Shown here in pieces: positions 22,751 through 33,823 of a DNA stretch of 64,000 nucleotides. This stretch comes from Isoetes taiwanensis (lineage: Eukaryota > Streptophyta > Lycopodiopsida > Isoetales > Isoetaceae). The stretch is taken from assembly GCA_021234155.1 (NCBI GenBank), contig JAJEKV010000006.1, positions 27,743,754-27,807,753 on the forward strand, read 5' to 3'. The position numbers were made by a program, and so were the translations under genes. How positions within the stretch are numbered: the first letter of the stretch is position 1; each line of letters starts with the position of its first letter. The notes under the pieces were generated by a model. The model was not told where the DNA came from. It searched no databases and saw only the letters and a program-made list of their open reading frames with translations.

Positions 22751-23011
22751 AAATCACGAGCTGTTCATTATGTTAACAATCCTGGAAATCAACACTATGT
22801 GATGAATCATGATGGTAAGAATGTAAACAGAAGGACTAAACTTAGCATTAAAAAAGAGCCTTCATGCACCTGTCCTGATTATCAGAAGAGGGTTGCGAAG
22901 GGAAGCTTCATTCCATGCAAGCATATGTTTTACATCTTCCAGTTAGAGCTTCACAGAGACCTCTCGATTGACATGCACTTCTCCAACCAGTGTTTAGTGA
23001 CGAGCTTCTAG
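22751..23011 (+). pseudogene. SWIM zinc-finger fragment
   Basis: The frame reads HYVMNHDGK, then RRTKLSIKKEPSCTCPDYQK, then SFIPCKHMFYIFQLEL. C-x-C followed by about 20 residues and C-x-H is the SWIM zinc-binding signature, found in MULE transposases, in plant FAR1-like proteins and in some E3 ligases. Nothing before or after it is recognisable as the rest of such a protein, and the frame ends at a stop soon after. The context of decayed transposons favours a transposase remnant, but the 'CPDYQKRVAKGSxxPCKHMxxIF' style also occurs in cellular SWIM/RING proteins. I cannot choose between them. Confidence 0.6.
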
Positions 23012-23055
23012 ATAGCTTATTGCATGTCTTTTAACTATGATACACTTCTCGTATT

Positions 23056-23240
23056 ATGAAACTAGGGGCAAAGCTAGAATTAACATATGAGGATGTTATC
23101 TTGGGAAAAAGGAAACTTTCCAATGGAAAGGCAGTAGGTGTCACAGGCTTAGTTACAGAGATGATCAAGTGGGTCGATTTTGTAATTTTTAGCAAAATCG
23201 CAAAGATGTTAAATGATGCACTCCCTACCATTTGGCAAGT
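23056..23240 (+). pseudogene. LINE reverse transcriptase N-terminal fragment
   Basis: The frame holds LTYEDVILGKRKLSNGKAVG, then VTGLVTEMIKW and FSKIAKMLNDALP. The 'xxLxNGKAxGxDGLxxEMxKW' pattern is the entry segment of the LINE RT domain. Similarity stops near 23240, so it is a small truncated piece with no visible tail. Confidence 0.6.
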
Positions 23241-23420
23241 AAATTGTGACGTTCCAGGTATCTATACGGTATACGTATGCATACCATGGCACGTCACCAG
23301 GCCACAAGGGGCCTAATGGTCCAAGTGAGGGTTAACCATAATTGTTTTTATTAGCTATGTTAATAAAGCCAAAGGGATAATTATAAAGTATTATGGCCTA
23401 ATTAACCTAATTAAGTTAAA

Positions 23421-23449
23421 CTAGTAACGGTGCCCGGCGTTGCCGGGCA
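23421..23449 (-). mobile_element. Helitron-like 3' terminus
   Basis: On the minus strand a perfect 8-bp stem, tgcccggc-aac-gccgggca (plus 23431-23449), is followed six bases later by CTAG (23424-23421) and then T. A GC-rich hairpin about ten bases before a terminal CTRR, inserted next to a T, is the signature of a plant Helitron 3' end. The element body would lie to the right of 23449. Its 5' TC end cannot be fixed from one copy, and no Rep/helicase coding is visible, so it would be non-autonomous. Confidence 0.55.
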
Positions 23450-23888
23450 TTAGTATGGTTGTCTTGTAAGAAACGATGAAGTTGTAGATGTACGTATAAT
23501 ACATATACAAAGATCTTGATGTTTGATGTGCAATCAATTAGAATCTATGCATTTCTAGATGGCAGAAATAAATTCATGTATTGAAATGATAAATGAACAT
23601 TTTTGTCTAAGAAAATCAAAGCCATATGGAAGATAGGGTCATGTTCGGCTAAGTGGTTGAAGAGAGACATTGGAAATGTCATATATTTGATGATTTGTGT
23701 TGCCACACCTAATGCCATAATCATTTGGAGCAAGGCCAGACGATAATGTTAAGAATTGTTACTGCTTTTGTCAAGGATGTGAATGGGTTTGATTTGTTGG
23801 AGCATTTATGGAAATGCTTTTTGAAGAAATTGTCAAGTTATAACACTTGACATAGTGTTGATATGTATAATATTTTAAATGTATGTAG

Positions 23889-23993
23889 CTATTTGCTTGT
23901 TTGGTGCTTGATATTGTTACCACTATATTGCAAGGTCACATCTATTTTCTTGTTTGGTGCTTGATATTGTTACCACTATATTGCAGAGTCACA
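23889..23993. repeat. Tandem duplication, period about 53 bp
   Basis: The phrase cttgtttggtgcttgatatt, then gttaccactatattgca, occurs twice in a row with few differences. It lies inside the possible Helitron body. Confidence 0.8.
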
Positions 23994-24163
23994 ATTATGG
24001 ATTTATAATGTTAATTATGCATGATATTAAAAATAAACTTTATTGAACAAATGGAGATATGCACAACGATATGTGTCTGTTTTTTTGTTGTCTCATGTTG
24101 GCATGAGGAGATTTGTCCTATACAAAAGAAAAGGGCATAAAAGTTCCTCAAAAGCCCAATCTT

Positions 24164-24302
24164 TTTCAAGCTAAAAACTATGCATTTTGCAAGTACATCA
24201 AATGTACTTACAGATCCATAAGAAAATATTTTTCCAGCTAAAAATTATGCATTTTGCAAGTACATCAAATGTACTTACATACCCATAAGAAATTATTTTC
24301 GG
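24164..24302. repeat. Tandem duplication, period about 67 bp
   Basis: The phrase tatgcattttgcaagtacat, then caaatgtacttaca, begins at 24179 and 24246. Each copy contains the palindrome-like words acatcaaatgtac/gtacatttgatgt. Further two-copy repeats of about 24 to 28 bp follow at 24590-24690 (tagaa.gtattgccacagaa and gctaccatgctagaaatgta). Confidence 0.8.
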
Positions 24303-26935
24303 TTGACATACGCATCTCATATAGAACAGAAAGAACCTCAATAGGGAAGACACAGAGAACACAAAAACTGCAAATAATGATAGACCTTGTTCCTGGGCCT
24401 GTCCATCTAAAATAATCAGTACACTGACTGACATCGTCGTAATGAACTTTGTGCAACATTTTTTTAAACCTGTTAATAAACATCCAGATGACAGAAGAAA
24501 GATTTGTTGTGTGATCCTAGAAATGCTCCCATTTAAACATTTAAATAAGGCTGCATCATCTTGCAGTAGAAGTTGACTGTGCATAACTGATAGAACGTAT
24601 TGCCACAGAACTGATAGAATGTATTGCCACAGAAGATGCTACCATGCTAGAAATGTACACAGCTACCATGCTAGAAATGTACACGGCTAGAAGAGAAGGC
24701 ATGAAATGAGAAGAAATTTAATGATGCTTATAAGGTGTAAATTTGGTACCTTCTGGTCGAGATTCTAGTATAGAAATAACAAATATTGATTTATCTAGCT
24801 TCATATTATACAGAATACATTCCCAATAAATAAATACAGCACTAAATACCTGGACACACTACTACAAAAGTAGCAATGCTTTCGATTCGAGTCATCTTTG
24901 AGTCACATGCACGTCAATCACATCTGGAGAAAAGGTCCACCAGATAAAAATTATGCAATAACAGATTCTTAGAAGCAGAAAATCACTCTCCGTAGATTAT
25001 GAAAGAAACGAATCTAAGCTATCTTTGTTTGCAAATTGAAGACTGGATTAACTAAAATAAGCACCTACTCTCAAAAACTATTTTCAAATTTCATACAGCT
25101 ATCATTGAGGCTTCTGTCAATTATTAATTCCATTGCTGCAAATGCTTCTGTCACTGGATCATATTATGTGAATGTTCAATTCCGACAATTCTGCAACTTA
25201 TGATAGATCTGAAATTTACCAATTATTGCAATTCTAGCAATGAAAATGGCAGAAGGAAAAACATATGTTTTTGCCAGTAATATGAACCCCTTCAAACAAA
25301 AGGCAAAAATCCTTCGACTATCTGCCAATATTCTCCAGTTGTATGTTAAGCACCTCGCATATGCTAAGGACATCCTTAATGCTCTGATTAACGATTACTG
25401 GTATACTGAATAAATAAACTTATGGAAATAAAAACATACACTTAAATGCCAATTGTCCTAAGGTTCTAGCATAGAAATACCTGTGTTGTTAATTCTCCAG
25501 AGTTTAGATTATAGAGGCTTCCATTCAAGGCGGATAATCTTCTGGTCTTCTAATGGCGAGGATCAGTAATCTAAAAAGCATCACATCCACACAAACTATA
25601 CGAAAGTTAGGAGGTGGATTTGAAAAAAGGACTTGCAAGAACATGCAATAAACTTAAGTCTCATCAAGACAACATACAGAGGATGCTTCTTCTGAAGCAT
25701 GTAAATGGTCATGTAAAGAATGGAAGAGCTTCATAACTTGTGAAGGTGTTGGACCTGTCTCCCTATTTACAAAAAAAAGTAGAAACAACAATCGGGTATG
25801 AGCAAAAGCCTCAGTATTTCTAGAGAACATAAAAAAGGAAATCTACATAGACATATTTCAACGTAGCTTCTTGTGACATACCTTGGAGAATCTAGTGGCA
25901 AATACCAAACACAGAGAGAAGTATTGTATATTTGTTGCAAGCATGGAGCTGCTTTGACCGTTGAAATCTTAGAATAGCAGGGCTGGGTAGCGAGGCTGGG
26001 AACCCATACTGATATGTCTTGTTCCTTCAATTAGATCTTCATGACTTCTGTCCTTGGCCGTCTATTTGCTGAGCTCTTTGAATCCGATAGAAATACCTAA
26101 TGAAAAGCATGTCAGAGGGAAAAGAAAAGCAGTGTTACCTTTTCTGAAGTTTTTGTACAAAAAATGTGGAGCTAGGCCTACATATCTCATAAATTTGTTG
26201 CCGGCTGACCTCCTTTCAGCCCGAAAAATCACAAAACGCATAATCTGAGTTAATATCTTTGTCCACCGTCTGCCTTGATCTCTTCTATTTATACATTTCA
26301 CGATTCACATGGCCATCCTAATCCGGCAAGCATGCAGAGCTCCAGCGCCACCTGCAAGCAAGCATGCATAATCTGATCAAATGTAAGCCTTCAACGCCCA
26401 TTTTTTATGTCTGCAAAAATGTTTCCCAATTTTTGTAAGCCGGAATTATTTCTAGTTGCCGGAAAAACTCGAAATCATAGTGCCGGGCTTTTGCAGATTT
26501 GAAGAGATGGTCGTGTGATGGTTGGATAGAACAATGAATGTTTTTTTGTAAGTAGTTTGAGATGAATTAGAATTGAGGTTTCTGAGGATGTGATTTGTTG
26601 ATGTGTGGTTAAGGAATAGTTTGAATAGCAATGCAATGTACGACGTTGGGATAATGTGTGTTAGGCATGAGGAGTGGTAGGTATTATTTAGGATATTAGG
26701 TTGACGATGTGAATGGTACGAAGGTTATTGATTGGCCATGGTATTGACAATGTTTTGAGAGGGAAAGAAGTATGACGAAGTTGGTTGATTTAAGGCGAAG
26801 TTGGGTTGTAGTCCTTATTTAAACATTTTGATATGCTAGCATGTAGAGATTAAGTTTATGATGTGAAGCTATTGGATAATATCAGCACTAATATTGGGAA
26901 TGCTGCACTTGTGGTATTAATATAGGATTGTGGTA
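24303..26935. other. AT-rich stretch without a recognised gene
   Basis: I looked for continuations of the phospholipase D or USP genes and found none. Short minus-strand frames (24198-24584, 25767-26030) carry hydrophobic stretches but no family motif. The segment 26270-26490 shares scattered GC-rich words (ccggaa, gccgggct, agcatgca) with 31.8-32.1 kb and may be a third, very decayed member of that dispersed repeat. Confidence 0.35.
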
Positions 26936-27066
26936 TTAGAGTGCAATGTGTAACTTTGGATGCTAAAGAGAATGTCAATTGCTTTTTTTGAGACGTGAGA
27001 ATTGGAAAGCTTAGAGTGCAATGTGTAACTTTGGATGCTAAAGAGAATGTCAATTGCTTTTTTTGT
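26936..27066. repeat. Direct duplication, period 75 bp
   Basis: The phrase agagtgcaatgtgtaacttt, then ggatgctaaagagaatgtca and attgcttttttt, occurs at 26938 and again at 27013 with no visible mismatch. The near identity implies a recent event. Confidence 0.85.
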
Positions 27067-27450
27067 TGTGTCCAATGTAATGTGTATTGTAAATGATTTG
27101 TACTCGAATGGAGTAATGTTTCTAATGGATTAATGCTTATGCCAAAACATTGGAGTTGAATGCTGGTCTCATATTGTCCGCAAAAGAAATGTTTAGATAA
27201 CACATTAATGAAGCTTGCTAAAAGTGACTACAGATTTGAATAGGACATTGTTGTATAGAAAGAAAGCCTTAGTAAGGATCTGTGTACTTCATGGATTAAC
27301 AATAGCAATGTGCACCTCTGCTAATTTATATTGATGCAGAACTTATGCATGCATAATATTTCTTAGACAACTATTACATGTGAATAAGATAGAATATCAG
27401 GTTGGTCGTATGCAGATACAGTATGCAAATGAATTACACAATATAATAAA

Positions 27451-27856
27451 ATAGCATGTAGGTGTACTTGAAGATCATGCACTATGTACCTGAGAGAAGA
27501 GGAAATAAGAATAAATAAGCAGGTCTCTTCAGAAAAGAATGTAGAGCTCACCGATTGAATGTTGGGAATAAATGGAAGTAGATGTGCTATGATGTCTTCA
27601 CGTCAAACAAAAGATACCAAGTCACGAAATATGCTCCATTGTACCTGATTTTTATAGCATGTAGGTGTACTTGAAGATCATGCACTATGTACCTGAGAGA
27701 AGAGGAAATAAGAATAAATAAGCAGGTCTCTTCAGAAAAGAATGTAGAGCTCATCGATTGAATGTGTTGGGAATAAATGGAAGTAGATGTGCTATGATGT
27801 CTTCACGTCAAACAGAAGATATCAAGTCACGAAATATGCTCCATTGTACCTGATTG
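27451..27856. repeat. Tandem duplication, period about 203 bp
   Basis: Two copies start at 27451 and 27654 with atagcatgtaggtgtacttg and end with ctccattgtacctgatt. They differ at only a few positions (for example gaatgttggg against gaatgtgttggg), so the duplication is recent. No coding content was seen. Confidence 0.85.
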
Positions 27857-28505
27857 AATTCTGATGCTCCACATGCAGATAACTTTTGGATTTGGTGCCT
27901 TCAGGATTGTCTGCTGTAACTGGACATATGTAGGCACAACATAAAGCAAAGGATTCAGAAAAGACAACAAAATTAATACATGTGCATGTGCAGTGTGGGC
28001 GCGCTGTCTAAAACAATATGTAAATACATGTGATATGCTTTCAGTAGAGAACTAACTTACTGCATTAATTTCGTGTAGCAATAGCATAAGTATTTGCATG
28101 TTTAATTCGGAGAGGCGTGTCCGGCAAACAAAATGAGGACTAAGTGAAGAGGATAAGAACAATTAGTATTGTTGCTTTTTACGAAATCTATTAGGCCTGG
28201 CGAAGAAGATTTAAATACCTCAATAAAAGCCTTCAAATATATATGAAACATGAAGCCTTCAAATATTGCATCTTATCAAACCTACATGAGGAAATAAGGA
28301 CGGAAGAAAGAAATACCATAAAGCTAATACAGAAGTAGAGGTAGAGGTAGGAAGGAAATACCATTCAGCTAGGCTGAAAGATGATAGCCGAACATTTTTT
28401 TCCTCAAATATAGCATCCAAGATTCTATGTTAATGATGAATCGACTGGAAGTAGGAAATGGATAATGAGGTTAGAAAGTTCTACAAAAGTTAGTGCCAAT
28501 TTATA
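27857..28505. other. Downstream flank of the phospholipase D pseudogene
   Basis: On the minus strand this is where the exon encoding the rest of the second HKD motif and the C terminus would be expected. I could not find the VDDEY or GSANxN segments, so that part is missing or very decayed. Nothing else was recognised. Confidence 0.35.
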
Positions 28506-28509
28506 AAGC

Positions 28510-29100
28510 CTAAAAATGCGTTTTACCTATCATTTTGGAGTGAACATAAATCATGAACCTACGATTATCTTGAGCAGACTTGTAATTCGAGCCTGGTTCT
28601 GGAACTTCTGGTGCTAAATGATTGCCAGGCATTTTCCTCTCACGATTTCCGAAGCAAGAAAAAGATAAGTAATCCTTTGGGCTGGCGTTAAACATCTGCC
28701 TTGCTTGAAGACCCTGAGCAATAGTTTTGTACATCATCTCAATGGTCCTTACCATTGAGATTCCCCCTAGTGGAAGCTGGAATTGCGACGTCCACTGTAA
28801 GAGTCTTTTGGTGGTGTGTGAACATTGTTCCTATTTAAAATCCTTTAGCCATGCTCAATGCATTATCTGGGTTTCTAGGGCAAAGCCTACATTTTACAGC
28901 TGTAGGCTTGAAATATTGTAAAGTTTCTTCATCATGTGTATTCATGATTCCTACCTCATGGAATGCAAGAGAAGTCCTATCATCACAAATAAGAACGTGA
29001 ACTGCAACACCCTCGTCAGCCTTCTGCTTCAAGAGTTGACCTATGGTGAGACCATTTGCATTCTTGTCCCTGACCAGGACAATTTCTGTGTAAACTGCCC
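28510..29100 (-). pseudogene. Phospholipase D alpha-like pseudogene, catalytic part
   Basis: The minus strand encodes AVYTEIVLVRDKNANG and LLKQKADEGVAVHVLICDDR, then NTHDEETLQYF and RLCPRNPDN (29090-28835). TMFTHHQKTLTVD follows near 28830-28790; HQKTLTVD is an HxKxxxxD catalytic motif. IEMMYKTIAQGLQA, then SFSCFGNRE and RRFMIYVHSKM lie at 28755-28515 and start the second HKD box. These are blocks of plant phospholipase D alpha, which hydrolyses membrane phospholipids to phosphatidic acid. Between the first HKD box and IEMMY almost 200 residues are missing and the frame shifts. At the 5' side, a deletion joins this part directly to the YLAD exon out of frame. The second HKD box breaks at ATAG/GTAAAA, which looks like a genuine splice donor, but no following exon was found. 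Confidence 0.8.
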
Positions 29101-29609
29101 ATCTGCAAGGTATATTGGCGGAAGAAAGTTGTCATGCATGTGTGCATCTTGATACAACGTCACTTTGCAACCTCTATGCTGCTTGAAAAATGCGAATGGA
29201 ACTCCATACCAGTACCCCGAAGAAGTTCCCTGGTTGCGTGAATGAAAGTTAAACTGACATAAACCTTGGTTCCTCACTTAACCCTCCTGCCATCATCATG
29301 ACACAGATCATACGAACCCCTGATAGGTGCTCCAGAAACAACATCTTTAACAGGAATAAATGCTTCTCCTAGTAAAGCAGCTCCAACTCTCAAATTTTCC
29401 TTTATTCGAATAATTATCATTGAAGCATCATGAGCACAATAAATATGGAAAGTTTCATTCCATGTGGGATTTACTGGATCATTCTGTACAATACGTGTTC
29501 TTCCTACACTGCAATCGTTAAAAGATATGGTTGCATACAACCTTCTTGGTCCCTTGCCATGGCCAATCGTTTCTTCTATGCTCTCTACCATCTACCAATT
29601 ATAAATAAA
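29101..29609 (-). pseudogene. Phospholipase D pseudogene, C2 domain and following exon, copy A
   Basis: The minus strand encodes MVESIEETIGHGKGPRRLYA, then VGRTRIVQNDPVNPTWNETF and HIYCAHDASMIIIRI (C2 domain, calcium/lipid binding in plant PLDs). After an in-frame TGA come GTKVYVSLTFIHATRE and, in another frame, YWYGVPFAFFKQHRGCKVTL and YQDAHMHDNFLPP. The TGA and the frameshift also occur in copy B, so they are older than the duplication. The exon starts after an acceptor-like ttggtag. The block ends at the junction with the deleted catalytic part. Confidence 0.8.
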
Positions 29610-30086
29610 TGAATCAGTAAAGCCCAGATCTAACAAACTTAACATTTGCCCCCTTGCATGACATACATATTTGACTTAGAAATGGATCTACATATTTAAC
29701 TTACAATTCTCAAAAGCCTGGTATTTCCAACAATAAGATCTGAATGTAGGCTAGCTTTCTGTTGTATTACCTGAAGAGGTGGCGAAGTTGTCATTCTTTC
29801 GCTGAGGATATGCAGAAATGAATAGAACCTGATGCCCTATTGGTTGAAACAAACAGAGCAATTAATCTGCCAATGTAGATGATAGACTGGGGGCCTTGAA
29901 ATTTGGCGGTCGTGAATGAATATTTGATCGATACATCTGTTTTGGTTTGCAAGGTAGCTGGGTTAAAAACCATAAGAATGTAAGGACAAATCTTGCTCAT
30001 AAAGAAGCATCTGCCTATTCATTGTTGTAAAACCGAACTTAAACAATGTTATCTGCAAAATTTTTAGTGGGTTGATACAGCTTGTT
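29610..30086. other. Spacer between the two PLD copies
   Basis: The spacer is unique AT-rich sequence of 480 bp with no PLD similarity. The minus-strand frame 30000-29791 has no motif. It may be part of the original intron. Confidence 0.35.
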
Positions 30087-30599
30087 ATCTGCAAGGTATA
30101 TTGGCGGAAGAAAGTTGTCATGCATGTGTGCATCTTGATACAACGTCACTTTGCAACCTCTATGCTGCTTGAAAAATGCGAATGGAACTCCATACCAGTA
30201 CCCCGAAGAAGTTCCCTGGTTGCGTGAATGAAAGTTAAACTGACATAAACCTTGGTTCCTCACTTAACCCTCCTGCCATCATCACGACAGAGATCATACC
30301 AACCCCTGATAGCTCCAGAAACAACATCTTTAACAGGAATAAATGCTTCTCCTAGTAAAGCAGCTCCAACTCTCAAATTTTCCTTTATTCGAATAATTAT
30401 CATTGAAGCATCATGAGCACAATAAATATGGAAAGTTTCATTCCATGTGGGATTTACTGGATCATTCTGTACAATACGTGTTCTTCCTACACTGCAATCT
30501 GCAATCGTTAAAAGATATGGTTGCATACAACCTTCTTGGTCCCTTGCCATGGCCAATCGTTTCTTCTATGCTCTCTACCATCTACCAATTATAAATAAA
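30087..30599 (-). pseudogene. Phospholipase D pseudogene, C2 domain and following exon, copy B
   Basis: This block is about 97% like copy A over 510 bases. It differs by a 7-base insertion (ctgcaat repeated) and a 3-base loss in the C2 part. Downstream of the shared YQDAHMHDNFLPPIYLAD it continues with NKLYQPTKNFADNI, which still aligns with the normal plant PLD sequence (consensus like KNYEPxRCWEDI). Copy B thus keeps the ancestral exon end, and copy A carries the deletion. The shared TGA and frameshift place the duplication after the gene died. Confidence 0.8.
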
Positions 30600-31281
30600 A
30601 CACCAAGTGCATGACAGATGGGCCCTCAGATTCGATGAGGCAGAACTGACATGCACTGCCAGAGACTCTTCTGGAACTGTGAAATGCCAGGGGAACCTCA
30701 CTTGAATGAAGCTCGAAGAATGCTGGAACGTGGCAGCAAGAACCAAAACAGTAAGACAATGGTTGTTTAAAGCACTATCTTATTAGCATCTCACATTTTC
30801 TGTCTGTTCAGTAATTAAGTCAACATTATCCACTATAGAAGACAGGCAATGCCCAGGATCATAGTGCAGCTGTAGGAAATGGACAAAATAAACATGAAAA
30901 AACAAAAGACCGTGTAGATGGAAATCTTTTAGTACATGAATTGGATATATCACCGAGCAAAGTATATGACCAGCAACAATAGAAAAACATTATTAGTAAC
31001 AGACCAGCTTCTCAAACGAAGTATAAGATGGCTAATTTGCATGTATTGCACAAAGACGAACGATGATTTGCATATGGAACTAAGAAAGGAAGTAGTATCA
31101 AATTAAGATTCACAAAAACAGGCAAATTAGTTGCAAAGATTGATGAAGCCCACATCAAGCTCAATTGAAAGCGGTAGAATAAATATAATCCAAACCTAGC
31201 CACCAAGTGCATGGCAGATGGGCCCTCAGATGCGATGAGGCAGAACTGACATGCACTGCCAGGGACTCTTCTGGAACTGTG
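30600..31281. repeat. Pair of 82-bp direct repeats
   Basis: The phrase caccaagtgcatg.cagatg, then ggccctcaga and gatgaggcagaactgacatg to ctcttctggaactgtg, occurs at 30600-30681 and 31201-31281. The first copy begins exactly where PLD copy B ends, which suggests its junction was involved in the rearrangement. The intervening 520 bp is unassigned. Confidence 0.75.
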
Positions 31282-32049
31282 CATGTGTGGAAAACAAACA
31301 GAGGCAAGCAAAAATGCCAGAATATATGTAGACTGCCACAAAATTAGTTGCAAGGAGCCTATTCATGAGTTAGATTTTTAATGGAGGCCATCATGAACGA
31401 AGAGAGGCTTGTTGAAACTCTCATAAGCAAAAATGCCAGAAAATATGTAGGTTGCCACAGAATTAGTTGTATGGAGGCTATTAATAATGCTAAAGAAATG
31501 CACTGGTCACAACCAGCAAATTCAATCCCTCTAAATATGCTACAGAACACTAAAGCAAAAGATGTAGCATACCTATTTCACAGGTCAGCCTTCATCAAGG
31601 CAAGCCCTAACTTGGCTATGCAGGCGTATCATGGCGGCCCTTAAGGAATCGTTGAATAATATTTGAAGCCGAACGCTGTCTAAAGCCGGATACTATCTTG
31701 CAGTCAAAATTACCCTGGGCGCATATTAATCTGGCCTCAGGCTAAGTATGCAAACTCCAACGCAACAGTCTGGAAGAAAAAACCCAGATGCCAAATTAAA
31801 AATATAAAAGCATGACAATCCATATGGCCAGCATGCATGCTTCGAGACAGCCGCAGCAGGAAGGGATAAGGCATCCGCCAAAGCCTCGGAATGGATAAAA
31901 TGGAAATCCATTCAAGAAAAATCGACACTTTGTGGCATGGCATAAGCCGGGCCTCCTCGCCACCTGCAATCGAGCCCAAAGAGGAAACAGGACAAATAGG
32001 GAACCTGAAGAAGGGAAAATTAGACCCTAAAAAAATCGAGAAAAAAACT
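31282..32049. other. Unassigned; short direct repeat inside
   Basis: The phrase agcaaaaatgccagaatata with gtagactgccacaaaattag (31306-31350) recurs as a similar phrase at 31427-31471. A plus-strand frame of 87 codons (31381-31644) spans the second copy and has no known motif. No gene was recognised. Confidence 0.4.
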
Positions 32050-32178
32050 TCCCGATTTTTGGATAACCGGGAATGTGTGCCGGCAGCCAAAATCTTCATA
32101 ATCATAGGAAATTAACCTTAAAAAAAATTCCAAAAACTTTTCGGGACCTCGGAAAAACCGAATTTAAACAATAGGATT
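32050..32178. repeat. Dispersed repeat copy, same family as 2160-2285
   Basis: It begins with cgatttttggataaccggga and ends with aatttaaacaatagga, aligning with 2160-2285 in the same orientation. It sits immediately upstream of an LTR that begins within the next 100 bases. Confidence 0.55.
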
Positions 32179-32189
32179 AGCTAATTAGC

Positions 32190-33546
32190 ACCCATAAGGG
32201 GGCGCCACCTGGCCCAAATCGATTGGCCAGAGGGGGCTTACCATTTTGGGCCTAGGAATAGGGGTCCTACCCCATTCTCTCTCCCAAATTCGAATTTGGG
32301 ACTAAGGAGGAGTAGCAGCCAGCAGTTTAAGCTTGATTTGCCCACACTCACCTACCAGTTTCGAGAGATGGACTCTTATCGTGACCATGGCTCTAGCCAG
32401 GACACCGGTTAGTCCATAGATAGCTTCTTTTCTGCTGACACTTCTTTGAGTAGATAGAATGGTTAAATTATCTTTATGGACTGTTCGAAATATATGGATG
32501 TTAGTTAAATTAGTTCTTTCTGCTTCTTCTGTGTATTGGGAATTAAGGGAAAGGGTAGTGGCCTAGAAGGTTCCTAGGATTAGAGATGTTCCTAGTTAGA
32601 CCCCTTAATACCCAACTTGCGGCCTGTGCACAAGAGCCAACACATTTGTGGATGCTATGATGTGGTTCAACACCGGACAAACGGGTATGAAGGTGAATGC
32701 GGGATGGGGTCTTGCCTAAGCTGCTGACTCTGGGACTCCCGGTGTGCTAGACTTATAGCCAATCAGCGTGTGTGGCCGGGTATGGGTCCGACACTCTCAC
32801 GGGCCGAGGGTGGGACTGTCTGACATACAGCCTGGCCTCGAAGCGGGTTGGTGAGCTGATCTTTAGATTTAGGGAAGTAAGTCGATGCAGGATCGCGGGG
32901 GTCACTGATGCGCACGTGTTCTCTAGCACACCCAGGGGATCCGTCCATACTCCTGGGGAGAGGCGCCTCTTTGACACGCCTCATCCGGTTGGGGAGATGT
33001 AACCCGGAGTAATCCCGAAGGGTGATTCCTTGGGATTGCGTCTTCGGAGGGCTACAAGCACGTCATAGCATGATTCAGCCTATCTGCAAAGTGTGCACAG
33101 GAGGGGCGGATGGAGTGGACAACCCTAGCCATTGTCTTATGCCCATAACGCCATGTTATACTTCCGTCTGTTGATGTCTTGAGACCCTGGCCATCAGTTG
33201 ATCCCTTGGAGTCTGAGCCCGGGGTAGTGCCTTGTTATTGTGATATTTCATGTTGTTATGAATGGATTATCTTTGCCATGATGATGAGGATGGGCCACCC
33301 TTCGTGGTGGTATATTATTTTGCGTTATGATTGTATGCTAACATATATGTATGCTTCCACTGTATAGGATTACCCCATAGAGGATGTGGGGCGAATAACA
33401 TCTCCGTGATCCTCGCCCGGATACTTGGCCATCCCAAGTAGTCCGAGTACAACGGAGGGCCTTGCCATGGTGATTTAGGTCGCCATGGGAGGGGAAGTCC
33501 CGTATCTATACGATGGGAGCATCGTATGGATTCTGGGAGCGTCACA
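32190..33546 (+). mobile_element. 5' LTR of a plus-strand LTR retrotransposon
   Basis: The segment ends in gattctgggagcgtcaca (33546) and is followed after one base by tggtatcagagca, a clear initiator-Met tRNA primer-binding site. The LTR start is uncertain; 32190 is a lower bound and a TG anywhere to 32650 is possible. Its central part (cactccatccgcccc on the opposite strand, gtgtgcacaggaggggcgga here) is inversely related to the long LTRs of the neighbouring minus-strand element. The matching 3' LTR is not in the window, because the element is cut by a nested insertion. Confidence 0.6.
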
Positions 33547-33547
33547 G

Positions 33548-33560
33548 TGGTATCAGAGCA
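33548..33560 (+). promoter_or_regulatory. Retrotransposon primer-binding site (tRNA-iMet type)
   Basis: The sequence tggtatcagagca is complementary to the 3' end of initiator tRNA-Met, the usual minus-strand primer of plant LTR retrotransposons. It follows an LTR that ends in CA. Confidence 0.85.
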
Positions 33561-33823
33561 TGGTTTTGGTGGACCAAAATTGTTGCACTGGCCATAGTCT
33601 AACTCGCTAGTTGGGGTACTTTCTCCTAGGTTAGAGCGTCCCAACTCTGCAATTAATGTCTTAGTTAGCTTAGTTATGGGAGGAATGACCTAGTTGTGGA
33701 GGAAGTGTTCTCTAGTGAAGTGGCTAATGTCCGAAAGTAGAGTTAGCAATTCGAAGTTTTGTAGTCGCCATAACTTTCTCTACATAGCTCGGATCGATGA
33801 GATTTTTGTTCCAATGGAACGGG
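33561..33823 (+). other. Remaining internal region of the interrupted LTR element
   Basis: About 260 bp between the primer-binding site and the nested element form an untranslated leader without a gag start. The element breaks off at 33823. Confidence 0.5.
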
